A stretch of 50,573 nt of DNA. Source: JACRAR01 sp041674465 (lineage in GTDB: Bacteria; Pseudomonadota; Gammaproteobacteria; Burkholderiales; Rhodocyclaceae). The notes beneath the pieces are model-generated. The model saw nothing but the letters and a program-made list of their open reading frames with translations. It was not told the origin of the DNA and did no database searches. The stretch is from contig JBAYVV010000008.1 in the NCBI GenBank assembly GCA_041674465.1, positions 1 through 50,573 on the forward strand, written 5' to 3'. Shown here piece by piece: positions 42,187-50,303 of this stretch (position 1 is its first letter; every line of letters begins with the position of its first letter). The position numbers and the translations under genes were made by a program.

Positions 42187-42404
42187 ACATTCCACCAGAC
42201 ACCGCCACATGCGCCGATGAGTGCCGAATCCAACTCTTCGGAGGGATGACAACGTGCGCCTACTACCCGCCGGTCTATGACAAGCTGGGCAACAACACAA
42301 ACCCCGATATGAACACAACGTCCGGCAGCGCCCAGTGTTTGACCTGTGGGAAAAAGTGGAACTATAGCTCGTGTAATGGTGAAACAACTTGGAGACAGCT
42401 ATGA
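42183..42404 (+). CDS. Hypothetical 73-residue Cys-rich protein
   Basis: The product has CADEC near the start, then CLTCGKKW near the end. It may bind zinc. Coupled by overlap to both neighbours. Confidence 0.5.
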   Translation: MNIPPDTATCADECRIQLFGGMTTCAYYPPVYDKLGNNTNPDMNTTSGSAQCLTCGKKWNYSSCNGETTWRQL

Positions 42405-42568
42405 CCACAACAATCGCAATCATCGCCTTCGTGGTCGTCCTGATCGTCGGCGTGTGCATCGCCTTCAATGCGGCTTGGCGCGAGTGGCAGCGGCCGTTCT
42501 TTGATGAGGATAAGGCGCTTCGTGAAGCTGAAGAGCTTTTGCGCAATGCAAATAAGCACCAACCCTAG
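42401..42568 (+). CDS. 55-residue single-span membrane protein
   Basis: The N-terminal half is hydrophobic (TIAIIAFVVVLIVGVCIAF), followed by a charged helix with WREWQRPFFDEDKALREAEEL. This gives a small inner-membrane protein with a cytoplasmic tail. The ATG overlaps the preceding stop. Role unknown. Confidence 0.55.
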   Translation: MTTTIAIIAFVVVLIVGVCIAFNAAWREWQRPFFDEDKALREAEELLRNANKHQP

Positions 42569-42641
42569 GGTTTCTACCGATGTAAATCTTCGGCAGAGTG
42601 GGTAGGATTGGTGGGTAGGTAAATAATTTTTGGAGAATGAA

Positions 42642-42863
42642 ATGGATAGAGCACAACATTTGCAATGGTGTAAAGACCGTGCCATGGAATACGTGAAGAT
42701 TGGTGACCTGCAAAGTGCGGTCACGTCGATGCTTTCCGATCTCGGGAAACATGATGAGACTATTGCGTCCTCTACCGGGATATGTGCACAACTTGGGATG
42801 ATGGAACTTCTGAGCGGACCAACCAGAGAAAGCGTCACTCGCTTCATTAAGGGGTTCAATTGA
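42642..42863 (+). CDS. Hypothetical 73-residue protein
   Basis: The ATG at 42642 follows TTGGAGAATGAA. The sequence (AQHLQWCKDRAMEYVKIGDL, then AVTSMLSDLGKH) resembles a common small phage protein type of unknown role. A short intergenic stretch (42569-42641) ahead of it holds a GGTAGGATT motif also found at 39389. Confidence 0.6.
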   Translation: MDRAQHLQWCKDRAMEYVKIGDLQSAVTSMLSDLGKHDETIASSTGICAQLGMMELLSGPTRESVTRFIKGFN

Positions 42864-43159
42864 AAACAAGCAAGCATTTCACCACTGTACCGCTGGCAGA
42901 CTTGCGCGGTCAGTTCGCTGTGGTCGCAATTGTTGCCGTCCTGCTTTTGTCGGGATGCGCCGATCACTTTGCCGTGACAGTTGCACATGAGCCGGTCGGC
43001 TTTTGGTATGGCCTATGGCACGGCATGATTCTGCCGGTTGCTTGGGTAGTATCGTGGTTCTCTGATGACGTTGCAATCTATGCTGTTTACAACAATGGCG
43101 GCTGGTATAACTTCGGGTTTGTGTTGGGTACTGGCGCGCTTGGGGGCTCTGCAAAATGA
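42860..43159 (+). CDS. Putative lipoprotein (99 residues), TTG start
   Basis: A TTG start overlaps the stop of the previous gene. Residues 18-34 read QFAVVAIVAVLLLSGCA, a hydrophobic stretch ending in a lipobox-like LSGC. A second hydrophobic segment (GMILPVAWVVSWF) follows. It probably localises to the membrane. Possible roles include superinfection exclusion, but nothing specific shows this. Confidence 0.5.
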   Translation: MKTSKHFTTVPLADLRGQFAVVAIVAVLLLSGCADHFAVTVAHEPVGFWYGLWHGMILPVAWVVSWFSDDVAIYAVYNNGGWYNFGFVLGTGALGGSAK

Positions 43160-43365
43160 ACCCGTTTCATGAGTGGATAGCGAATACTGTACTGGAACTA
43201 GGGGGAAATAGGTCCGCATGTTTGCAGTACTTGCAACGAAAGCATGCGCTCACTTCTGCCGCAACCCGCATGGTTGACGTGTCAAGCTTTTTTTTCGACG
43301 TGGAGAATGTAGATTCCATGCGGTGCGCAACGGAAGTGGACACTAACTTAAAGGTTCTCCATTGA
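43156..43365 (+). CDS. Hypothetical 69-residue protein
   Basis: A short product with an N-terminal helix (FHEWIANTVLELGG). The ATG overlaps the stop of the lipoprotein gene. Function unknown. The 120 bases after it contain a hairpin (TTCGGGA 43421-43427 with TCCCGAA 43438-43444) ahead of the recombination genes. Confidence 0.45.
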   Translation: MNPFHEWIANTVLELGGNRSACLQYLQRKHALTSAATRMVDVSSFFFDVENVDSMRCATEVDTNLKVLH

Positions 43366-43489
43366 AAACCGCATGGATACTCACATTATTGGATGTTTTG
43401 ATTCTCAACACATCCGACGTTTCGGGACGAACTCTTCTCCCGAACCCTATTCTCAATTTGTAAGCACAGAAGCCAACCAAAGGAACAAC

Positions 43490-44371
43490 ATGAACAACGC
43501 AGTAGTCGAACTCAAACAGGGCGCTCTTGCCAGTACCCAATCGTCGGGCCGCATGGCGGTATCTGACATCATCCAGCACGTGGCCGTTGTCCAGGAGGTC
43601 ATGCGCGCGGTGATGAAACCGGACGTGCATTACGGCACGATCCCCGGCACGCCCAAGCCGACGCTTTACAAGGCTGGCGCCGAAGTGCTGTGCATGGTGT
43701 TTCGCGTCGCCGACACCTACGAAGTCACCGACCTGTCTACCGCTGATACCGTGCGCTATCGGGTCAATTGCATTGGCACGCACCAGGTCAGCGGCGTGGT
43801 GCTCGGGTCCGGTCTTGGCGAGGCGTCAAGCGGTGAGGAAAAATACAAATGGCGCAAGGCTATCTGCAAGGAAGAGTTTGACGAAACACCGGCTAACATG
43901 CGCCGCACAAAGCACGCACGCGGCAAGGGCGGGACCACTTACAAGCAGGAACAGATTCGCACCGAGCCCGCCGATCTTGCCAATACCATCCTCAAGATGG
44001 CGAACAAGCGCGCCAAGATGGCGATGGTGCTGAACGTGACTGCCGCCAGCGACTGCTTTAGCCAAGACCTTGAGGACATGGACGCCGCACTGGTGGACCA
44101 CCTTACCAGGCATGAGGGCGATGCACCGACTGACACGCCCGTAGCCAAGACGTTGCCCGTATGGCCGGCAGAGGCTTTTGATAAGCAGGCTATCCGCTGG
44201 GAAAAAGCCGTGTCCGAAGGACTCAAGACCACCGACGAAATCAAGGCGATGGCGCTCAGTAGGGGCGAACTCACGCCAGCGCAGGCAGAGCGCATCAAGG
44301 CAATGAAAAAGGCAGAAACCATTCCTGCGGCTGACGCAGGTTCCGATGACGACCTCCCATGGAAAGACTGA
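43490..44371 (+). CDS. Putative single-strand annealing / ssDNA-binding protein
   Basis: A 293-residue protein next to a YqaJ exonuclease, the usual place of the annealing partner. It carries HYGTIPGTPKPTLYKAGAEVL near 48-68, a conserved block with LGEASSGEEKYKW, and LANTILKMANKRAKMAMVLNVTAAS with SQDLEDM. The extreme C-terminus DDDLPWKD resembles the SSB-interacting tail. I chose the ATG at 43490 with AAAGGAACAAC upstream; the frame opens at 43373. The family is widespread but I cannot place it in RecT, Erf or Sak. Confidence 0.6.
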   Translation: MNNAVVELKQGALASTQSSGRMAVSDIIQHVAVVQEVMRAVMKPDVHYGTIPGTPKPTLYKAGAEVLCMVFRVADTYEVTDLSTADTVRYRVNCIGTHQVSGVVLGSGLGEASSGEEKYKWRKAICKEEFDETPANMRRTKHARGKGGTTYKQEQIRTEPADLANTILKMANKRAKMAMVLNVTAASDCFSQDLEDMDAALVDHLTRHEGDAPTDTPVAKTLPVWPAEAFDKQAIRWEKAVSEGLKTTDEIKAMALSRGELTPAQAERIKAMKKAETIPAADAGSDDDLPWKD

Positions 44372-44376
44372 ACATC

Positions 44377-45966
44377 ATGCAAATACATTCACTTTTGCAA
44401 AATTCTCCAGAATGGCACGCTCACCGAGCTTCCCATTTCAACGCCAGCGATGCACCGGCCATGATGGGCTGTTCCCCATACGAGACTCGAACACAACTGA
44501 TCCGCCGACTGAGCACCGGCATTGCGACGGACGTGGACCCGGCTACTCAGGCCAGATTCGATGAAGGCCACCGCATCGAAGCCCTGGCGCGCGCATGGGC
44601 CGAAGAGAACATCTTCGATGGTGAATTTCTCTACCCGATTGTCGGCAGCGACGGCAAGTATTCGGCCAGCTTTGACGGGTTGATTGATGACTACTCGCAG
44701 GGCTTCGAGCATAAATCATTAAATGCTGAATTGCGCTCTAGCGAAGGTGATCGCCTTCCCTTGCTGTACCGCGTGCAAATGGAACAGCAGCTCATGGTTT
44801 CCGGCGCCCGTCGCATCCTATTCATGGCGTCAAAATGGGAAGGCGACGAGCTGATCGAAGAGCGCCACTGCTGGTATGCGCCAGATTTGGAACTTCGCGC
44901 CAAGATCATTGCCGGATGGGCGCAGCTTGAAATCGACAAAGCCGCCTACGTGCCGACCGAAATCGTCGCCGAAGCCGTAGGCCGCACGCCTGAAACACTG
45001 CCCGCGCTGCACATCGTGATGAAAGGCGAAATCAGCGCATCCAACATGGATGAGTTCAAGCAAGTAGCCCTGGCCGCCATCCGCAGCGTCAACCGCGACC
45101 TGAAAACCGATCAGGACTTTGCTGACAGCGCTAAGGCGCGCAAGTGGTGCGAAGACATTGAATCGCGCGTTGCAGCGGCCAAAGACCACGCGCTCGGGCA
45201 GACCAAAACCATTGATGACCTGTTCCGAACGATGGACGAAATCAGCGCCGAAGCCCGCGACGTCCGGCTGGCGCTGGAAAAGCTCGAAAAGGCCCGCAAG
45301 GAATCGCGCCGGGGTGAGATTGTGGCCGAAGGCGGCAAAGCCCTGGCCGACCATATTGCAGCGTTGAATATTCGGCTTGGCAAACCCTATATGCCGGCCA
45401 CAGCTTGCGACTTCGGCGGCGCTATCAAAGGACTTCGCACATTCGATAGCATGCAAAACGCGGTAGACACTGCCCTTGCCAATGCCAAGATCGCTGCCAG
45501 CGCCACGGCGGACAAGATACAGGCAAACTTGACAACTTTGCGCGAGCTGGCCAAAGACCATGCTTTCCTGTTCGCCGATGTGGCGCAGATCGTTCTCAAG
45601 GCGCCCGACGATCTGACCGCCCTGGTCAAACTGCGCATTGCCGAGCACCAGGACGCGATAACCGCTGCCCAAGCCACACCAGCACCGGACCCGGTGATTG
45701 CGCAGCCTGTGCAACCGATTGAGGCCACCGTGCGCCAATTCCCGCAAGTTCGGCCAGCGCCAGCAAGTACAGCAACTATCAGTCTTGGCGCCATCAAAGA
45801 CAAGCTGCACCCGATCCAGATTAGCGCCGACGGATTGCGAGAACTCGGCTTTGAACCAGCAGGCCGGGAACGTGCTGCGGTGCTGTATCACCTGTCGGAC
45901 TTGACGCTTATGTGCGCAGCGATGAAAGACCATCTTGATAAGGTGCAGGCAAAGCAGGCAGCGTAA
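44377..45966 (+). CDS. YqaJ-family exonuclease with long C-terminal extension
   Basis: A 529-residue protein. Residues 1-200 form the YqaJ/lambda-exonuclease-like nuclease: SPEWHAHRASHFNASDAPAMMG, then the active-site segments SASFDGLI and GFEHKSLN, and YRVQMEQQL. It degrades one strand of dsDNA to feed annealing. Residues about 210-529 add a helical/coiled-coil region similar to DUF1351-type extensions. The ATG at 44377 begins the conserved part; 44359 is also in frame. Confidence 0.85.
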   Translation: MQIHSLLQNSPEWHAHRASHFNASDAPAMMGCSPYETRTQLIRRLSTGIATDVDPATQARFDEGHRIEALARAWAEENIFDGEFLYPIVGSDGKYSASFDGLIDDYSQGFEHKSLNAELRSSEGDRLPLLYRVQMEQQLMVSGARRILFMASKWEGDELIEERHCWYAPDLELRAKIIAGWAQLEIDKAAYVPTEIVAEAVGRTPETLPALHIVMKGEISASNMDEFKQVALAAIRSVNRDLKTDQDFADSAKARKWCEDIESRVAAAKDHALGQTKTIDDLFRTMDEISAEARDVRLALEKLEKARKESRRGEIVAEGGKALADHIAALNIRLGKPYMPATACDFGGAIKGLRTFDSMQNAVDTALANAKIAASATADKIQANLTTLRELAKDHAFLFADVAQIVLKAPDDLTALVKLRIAEHQDAITAAQATPAPDPVIAQPVQPIEATVRQFPQVRPAPASTATISLGAIKDKLHPIQISADGLRELGFEPAGRERAAVLYHLSDLTLMCAAMKDHLDKVQAKQAA

Positions 45967-46075
45967 CCAATATGGGCAACATCACAGATGCTGTGGGTTC
46001 CTTCTTGTGCAGTATGCCAGTACGTTGACCACAAGCCACAGTGCAGTGTGAGCCCCACCACAACAGGAGAATGAA

Positions 46076-46456
46076 ATGGCAACAATGATCGAACAGTACA
46101 ACGGAGCAAAGCGCGAGCAAGCTCAATGTGTCGAGTGGGCAAGCCTCATCGGGCAGAGATACAGCGGAGGTGGTGGAGGTATCGGGGAGCTTAAGTCTTT
46201 GAAGCTGGCGCAAAACGAGTCCGGCCCAACCGTGTATCACCAGTACAGCGATGGTGCCAGAAATTACCACACAATGCCGGCCGCTTTGGCTGTGCACTTG
46301 GAAGACGCCATCAAGGCGAGATTTGGAGAGCTTCTAGCGGACGCATTGGACCGTCAAGGAAGTGCGCTACAGGCTATTGCGGCAGAGGCTGTGAGAGAAC
46401 ATACAGCCCTATTGAAGGCTGCTGGACTCTCTGCGCCAACGCCGGAAAACAGATAG
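46076..46456 (+). CDS. Hypothetical 126-residue protein
   Basis: AGGAGAATGAA precedes the ATG. The product has a Gly-rich segment (YSGGGGGIGE) near 30 and a helical C-terminal half. The family is not recognised. It follows the exonuclease gene after a 110-base gap without clear signal. Confidence 0.55.
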   Translation: MATMIEQYNGAKREQAQCVEWASLIGQRYSGGGGGIGELKSLKLAQNESGPTVYHQYSDGARNYHTMPAALAVHLEDAIKARFGELLADALDRQGSALQAIAAEAVREHTALLKAAGLSAPTPENR

Positions 46457-46463
46457 GAACATC

Positions 46464-46661
46464 ATGAAACCAAAAACAACCCCATGGTACAGCTACCGCA
46501 CGCCGCCCGCGCAAAAGGGTTTGTATGAGTGCCGTTTTTGCGGTGAGCTACACCTATGGGACATGTTGCACTGGCACGTCAACGGGACCAAGATTGACCC
46601 GAAAACAATCCAACAAAGTTCGCCGCTTGAGTGGCGCGGCCTTGCGGAGAAGGTGAAATAA
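46464..46661 (+). CDS. Hypothetical 65-residue protein with a CxxC pair
   Basis: The product has YECRFCGELHLW near 20-31, a likely zinc knuckle, and is otherwise aromatic-rich. It overlaps the next gene. Function unknown. Confidence 0.5.
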   Translation: MKPKTTPWYSYRTPPAQKGLYECRFCGELHLWDMLHWHVNGTKIDPKTIQQSSPLEWRGLAEKVK

Positions 46662-47164
46662 ACAAGTCCGAAATTAAGCAAGTGCTTGATGCGCTAGTCG
46701 GAGGCGGAATGATCGGGCGAGAAAAGGCAATCGCCCTCCTGCAATCCGCGCTTGATGCGGCAGTGGGTGAGCCGGTGGCATGGGCGAACCCAAGCATGCG
46801 CGTGGCATTTACGCAGTTTTATCTTGATGGATTTGATGACGAAACACGGTGCAAGTATTCTGTGCCGCTCTACCTCCACCCAGCGCCCAACGAGTGGAAA
46901 GATGCGGTGCTTGACGCTCTCGCCATCTACGGACTTGACGCGCCGACCACAACACCGCCAATGCAGATACTGCGAAGCATCATCGACATGGCGATAGCGA
47001 TGGCAAAAGACCCTTCAATCAACGAGCCAGCGAGGGCATGGAGTGATTCTGAATTGCTGACGCTTGCCGTAGAAGTTGGATTATTCCCGAATACTATCCA
47101 ATCATGGATGCCCGCTTTGCACCGCTACACCAATGCAGTGCTTGCAGCGAGGGGTGCGAAGTGA
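46631..47164 (+). CDS. Hypothetical 177-residue protein, uncertain start
   Basis: The central part (EPVAWANPS, then SVPLYLHPAP) is a motif common to many phage accessory proteins of unknown role. The only extended start is GTG at 46631 inside the previous gene, so the true start may lie further in (an ATG at 46709). The TGA overlaps the GTG of the next gene. Confidence 0.5.
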   Translation: MARPCGEGEINKSEIKQVLDALVGGGMIGREKAIALLQSALDAAVGEPVAWANPSMRVAFTQFYLDGFDDETRCKYSVPLYLHPAPNEWKDAVLDALAIYGLDAPTTTPPMQILRSIIDMAIAMAKDPSINEPARAWSDSELLTLAVEVGLFPNTIQSWMPALHRYTNAVLAARGAK

Positions 47165-47397
47165 TTGACCTGCCAACAATCCATGTAAACGATGGAGCGC
47201 CACCCAGTGACATGCGCTACACCTATGAATATGTCGAGCGACACGGGAAAGCCTGTGCAGAGGCGGCTCGCAGGCAAACGATGGAAGAGGCTATTGCAGT
47301 AGTTGACAGTGCGGCGCGTGAGTATCAGCATCTTCATGACACCCAAGGCGAAAACGCTGCTGATCGAATTAGCACTGAGTTAGAGAGGCTTAAATGA
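47161..47397 (+). CDS. Hypothetical 78-residue protein, GTG start
   Basis: I chose the GTG at 47161, which overlaps the previous stop and has GAGGGG upstream; the ATG at 47104 lies within the previous gene. The product is mostly helical. Function unknown. Confidence 0.5.
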   Translation: MIDLPTIHVNDGAPPSDMRYTYEYVERHGKACAEAARRQTMEEAIAVVDSAAREYQHLHDTQGENAADRISTELERLK

Positions 47398-47591
47398 TCA
47401 ACCTTGACACTCTGCAAAAGGCGGCAGAGGAAGAGACTGCACGAGATTCTGATTTACAGTTGACGCCCGACACCATCCTCAAGTTGATCGAGGTGGCACG
47501 GGCGGCGAAGACGCTTTGTGCACAGACAAACCTAGTCGATTTCGGATGTGATCTTGACGTATTAAATACGGCGCTTGAGGGGGTCGAATGA
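47394..47591 (+). CDS. Hypothetical 65-residue protein
   Basis: An acidic, helical protein (LDTLQKAAEEETARDSD). Both ends overlap neighbours by four bases. No motif. Confidence 0.5.
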   Translation: MINLDTLQKAAEEETARDSDLQLTPDTILKLIEVARAAKTLCAQTNLVDFGCDLDVLNTALEGVE

Positions 47592-47812
47592 CCAGGCTCC
47601 ACATCTACGCGCCGGCCTGTTACTACCTCGCCCAGGTGCGTGGCTACGGTTGCAGAAAATGGCGCAGTCTGCCGGGAAAATACAAGTCAGGTCAGGCGGC
47701 AATTATCGGTGCCATCCGGGTCATGCGACAGGGCGACAAGCGGTCCCGCGTTATGATGATTGCCAGGAGCGGATATCTTGATCCTGTTGTTGTGATGGAG
47801 TGCAGGCGGTAG
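47588..47812 (+). CDS. Basic hypothetical 74-residue protein, last rightward gene
   Basis: A basic protein with aromatic residues (YYLAQVRGYGCRKWRSL). It ends the rightward block, converging with the lysis genes 85 bases away. No motif. Confidence 0.5.
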   Translation: MTRLHIYAPACYYLAQVRGYGCRKWRSLPGKYKSGQAAIIGAIRVMRQGDKRSRVMMIARSGYLDPVVVMECRR

Positions 47813-47896
47813 GCTACTTCGGCAGCGTCATGCGCAGGCTCAGCGAGTCGGATTGCGCTTGTCCTCAATAGCCAAAAATCTGATTGATTTTGCTGC

Positions 47897-48418
47897 TCAA
47901 GCCGGCGGCGTGCGGTTGCGGCTTGTGGTCTGGCCGAAGTAATAGCCAGTCAAGCCACCCAGGATCAGACCGATGACGCCATTGGCTATCGCCGACCTCA
48001 CGTCGTCGCTGAACGGTTGGCCAAACAGCCCGACCACCGCGCCTACCAGCATGTAAACAATGGGTAGCAGCGCAATCGATATGATGAACGATGGTGATCG
48101 CCAGACCTCTCCGCCAGCGGCGACAAAGGCCACGTCGGCTTTGCGCGCGTCCGCCACGCCGCTGGCGTCGGTGATCTGCGCCCAGCTTGCATCGATTGCA
48201 TTGCGCACGATGGCCGCCGCTTCCGGATCATCCTTGATGGCATCAACCACCGCCTGGTCGTTGGATGCGCCGAGGGCCGTCTTGGCGATCTGCATCGCCA
48301 GGGTCACGGCTTGCTCGTTGCGGGCAGGCACCGAAACGCCGTCGTCAGAGAAGCTCTTTACGAGCTTGGGGACAGCATCAAACAAATAAGGCAAGGCGGC
48401 AGCAAGGAATGGCAGCAT
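47897..48418 (-). CDS. Possible separate holin from an internal start
   Basis: Inside the endolysin frame an ATG at 48418 is preceded by CCGGAGACTCCC, a good ribosome site at normal spacing, exactly at the linker between the lysozyme and membrane regions. Starting here gives a 173-residue holin-like protein (MLPFLAAALPYLFDAVPKL). Dual-start lysis genes are known in phages; here it is inference. Confidence 0.4.
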   Translation of the reverse strand: MLPFLAAALPYLFDAVPKLVKSFSDDGVSVPARNEQAVTLAMQIAKTALGASNDQAVVDAIKDDPEAAAIVRNAIDASWAQITDASGVADARKADVAFVAAGGEVWRSPSFIISIALLPIVYMLVGAVVGLFGQPFSDDVRSAIANGVIGLILGGLTGYYFGQTTSRNRTPPA

Positions 48419-48961
48419 GGGAGTCTCCGGTGATGATGGATCTGGTGATAGCGCGCTTTTTGCCCCAGGCGCTATGGTGGGTTGGGTTGCGGACGCAAAT
48501 ATGCCGCCGGCGTCGGTATAAAGTTGGCGGGCCTTTTGCAAAGTTGTGGTGGGCTGGCCATAGGGTGAGCCTGGCAAGCTAGCCCATTCTTTATTGCACT
48601 TTTGCACCGCTGCGTCAAAGCGTCCGGCGATCACATCGTCAAGCGCTTTACGGCCCTTGATGAGCGCGACGGCGGCCAGGTCTTGGCTTTGAGGGCTGAA
48701 ATCCGAGAAGCCGTATTGCTTGACCAGCCCATCCCAGGTCCTGGTTAGAAATTGGTAGGCGCCGGCAGCGCTGCTGGTCAGCGTCTTGCCGCCTCTGAAT
48801 GTGGCGGTTTGCGGCTGGCGCGGGTGGTCGGCAAAACTGTCGAACAGTTTTCCGCCAAACATCCTTCGATAGCCATCTTCGTCGGTAGTGCCTTCGCCAT
48901 GGCGAAGCATCTTGAGAAACGCCCGCACATTGGTATTGTCTGATGCGTCTTGAAGTTTCAT
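47897..48961 (-). CDS. Endolysin fused to a C-terminal holin-like membrane domain
   Basis: A 354-residue protein. Residues 1-150 are a glycoside hydrolase of the lambda-R-like lysozyme kind: AFLKMLRHGEGTTDEDGY, then GGKTLTSSAAGAYQFLTRTW and WASLPGSPYGQP. A Pro/Ser linker near 165-180 leads to a region like the three-span gene-transfer-agent holin, with two clear membrane segments (FIISIALLPIVYMLVGAVVGLF and IANGVIGLILGGLTGYYFG). GGAGGTGGTGGG precedes the ATG at 48961. An internal ATG may express the holin part alone. Confidence 0.82.
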   Translation of the reverse strand: MKLQDASDNTNVRAFLKMLRHGEGTTDEDGYRRMFGGKLFDSFADHPRQPQTATFRGGKTLTSSAAGAYQFLTRTWDGLVKQYGFSDFSPQSQDLAAVALIKGRKALDDVIAGRFDAAVQKCNKEWASLPGSPYGQPTTTLQKARQLYTDAGGIFASATQPTIAPGAKSALSPDPSSPETPMLPFLAAALPYLFDAVPKLVKSFSDDGVSVPARNEQAVTLAMQIAKTALGASNDQAVVDAIKDDPEAAAIVRNAIDASWAQITDASGVADARKADVAFVAAGGEVWRSPSFIISIALLPIVYMLVGAVVGLFGQPFSDDVRSAIANGVIGLILGGLTGYYFGQTTSRNRTPPA

Positions 48962-49011
48962 TCCCACCACCTCCACCAGTAGAACCACATTGCTAGAGCG
49001 ATTGAATTCAT
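48958..49011 (-). CDS. 17-residue Trp-rich peptide in the lysis cluster
   Basis: The ATG overlaps the stop of the membrane protein gene and the TGA overlaps the ATG of the endolysin, so it is perfectly coupled. The product MNSIALAMWFYWWRWWE is strongly aromatic. The Trp codons partly come from the endolysin's ribosome site (GGTGGAGGTGGTGGG), so it may be a by-product. Confidence 0.35.
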   Translation of the reverse strand: MNSIALAMWFYWWRWWE

Positions 49012-49286
49012 TTCTTATCCTTCCTGTTCAGCTCTCTGAAATCGACCTTCAAATCTTTGAGCATGACAAGAACTGTTTCGATCTGAGACTCTTGTCGGGC
49101 CAGTTTTTCAGGGATTTGGTCCATCACCTTTTGCCGCGTTTCAAGGTTCTCCAATCGGTTCACAGTCCGTGATTCAAACGAGCTTATCCACCAAGTACCG
49201 ACCAGAGTTTGCCCAATTATCGCCACAACTAGCGCGAAAGGTATTGAACGATCAAGGTGCCATTTACGCTGTTCTAGTGTGGCCAC
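49008..49286 (-). CDS. Membrane-anchored coiled-coil protein of the lysis cluster
   Basis: A 92-residue protein with one N-terminal membrane segment (IPFALVVAIIGQTLVGTWWI) and a long coiled coil ending in a basic tail. This layout fits a spanin-like or holin-accessory protein. The TGA overlaps the ATG of the Trp-rich peptide. I see no separate o-spanin. Confidence 0.55.
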   Translation of the reverse strand: MATLEQRKWHLDRSIPFALVVAIIGQTLVGTWWISSFESRTVNRLENLETRQKVMDQIPEKLARQESQIETVLVMLKDLKVDFRELNRKDKK

Positions 49287-49319
49287 GGGAGATTCTCCTT
49301 ATTGGTTGATGAAATCAGG

Positions 49320-50303
49320 TTAAAGTTTAGACATCAGCACTGAAGTGATGCCGTCCCATTGGGTCAGCAGGTCGGCGTATTCGGCTTTTGTGAATGTCAC
49401 GCTGCCGGTTATGGGTGGCTGGGTAGGAGCTGGCGTAGGCGCTGGTGTCGGCGGAAGTGTTGGTGCAGGCGTCGGGACAGGCGGTGCCGTCGGCGCTGGT
49501 GTTGGCATGGGAGCCGCGCCAGCGTAACGGACAAGGCGGACGTAGCCCCGACCATCATCCCCAGGCAAAGCTACACCTACGTCCCCGCTCACGCGCCACC
49601 ACTGATTTGCGTTGCCGTAAGCATCAAGCGCACGGGTGGCGGTCAGAAACTGAGCCTGAAACGGTGTCGGCGTGAAAATCGCGGTGTCAATCGCCGGGGT
49701 ATATCTGGATTCGTCAATGATCCCGCGAAGCTCTCCAACTTCGGGCAGTCTCCATCCGCCGACGCACAGCGCCATGGCCTCGTCCCGGCGCATCCAATTC
49801 ACGCGCGAGGAGCCGTCGTCAATGTGGGTCGGGTCAACCATTTCATGCGAGCGTTTCCAGGTCAAGCCGGTTGCAAGGTCTGTCGCTGTCGTGGCATCAA
49901 GTCGCCAATCGTGCGCAGGCTTCTCCACGCCACTGACAGCCCACACAAAGCATCGCGCGGTTGATGGCTCAGTGCTGGTCATACCGCTCATCGTATCCAC
50001 GGTCCAGCGTCCGCCGCTTGTGTCGTGCGTGCTGCTCCAGAATTTTCCGAGCGGCGTTGATGGAAAGAAATCCGGGTTGATGCAGGGGTTGATGCGCCCG
50101 TATTCGATCAACTGCTCCAACTCCTTGATGTTCGGCAGTCGCCAGTCGGTGCGCTCGCCAATCTTGGCGTCATTCAATACCGCGAGGTAGGCCGCCACTT
50201 CGGGCAAGGTTCGCGCTGCGTTGACGGGGATTGCTTGATACGATAGGCCGTTGCCAAGGCTCACGCCCCAAAGGTAGAGGCGCTCGTAGGTCAGGGGTTT
50301 CAT
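49320..50303 (-). CDS. Tandem DUF1566 (C-type-lectin-like) protein, probable receptor binding
   Basis: A 327-residue protein. Two DUF1566-type units occur: residues about 20-125 (DWRLPNIKELEQLIEYGR, then FWSSTHDTSGGRW) and about 135-260 (LTWKRSHE, GGWRLPEVGELRGIIDE, VRLVRYAG). A Pro/Thr/Ala-rich spacer with repeats of PTPAPT follows, then a short C-terminal domain. DUF1566 modules often serve as the variable ligand-binding fold in phages. Position beside fibre and lysis genes fits a virion adhesin. Confidence 0.7.
   Translation of the reverse strand: MKPLTYERLYLWGVSLGNGLSYQAIPVNAARTLPEVAAYLAVLNDAKIGERTDWRLPNIKELEQLIEYGRINPCINPDFFPSTPLGKFWSSTHDTSGGRWTVDTMSGMTSTEPSTARCFVWAVSGVEKPAHDWRLDATTATDLATGLTWKRSHEMVDPTHIDDGSSRVNWMRRDEAMALCVGGWRLPEVGELRGIIDESRYTPAIDTAIFTPTPFQAQFLTATRALDAYGNANQWWRVSGDVGVALPGDDGRGYVRLVRYAGAAPMPTPAPTAPPVPTPAPTLPPTPAPTPAPTQPPITGSVTFTKAEYADLLTQWDGITSVLMSKL

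Noticed and set aside
49320..50303. A diversity-generating retroelement
   Set aside because: No reverse transcriptase, accessory protein or template repeat was found anywhere in the window.
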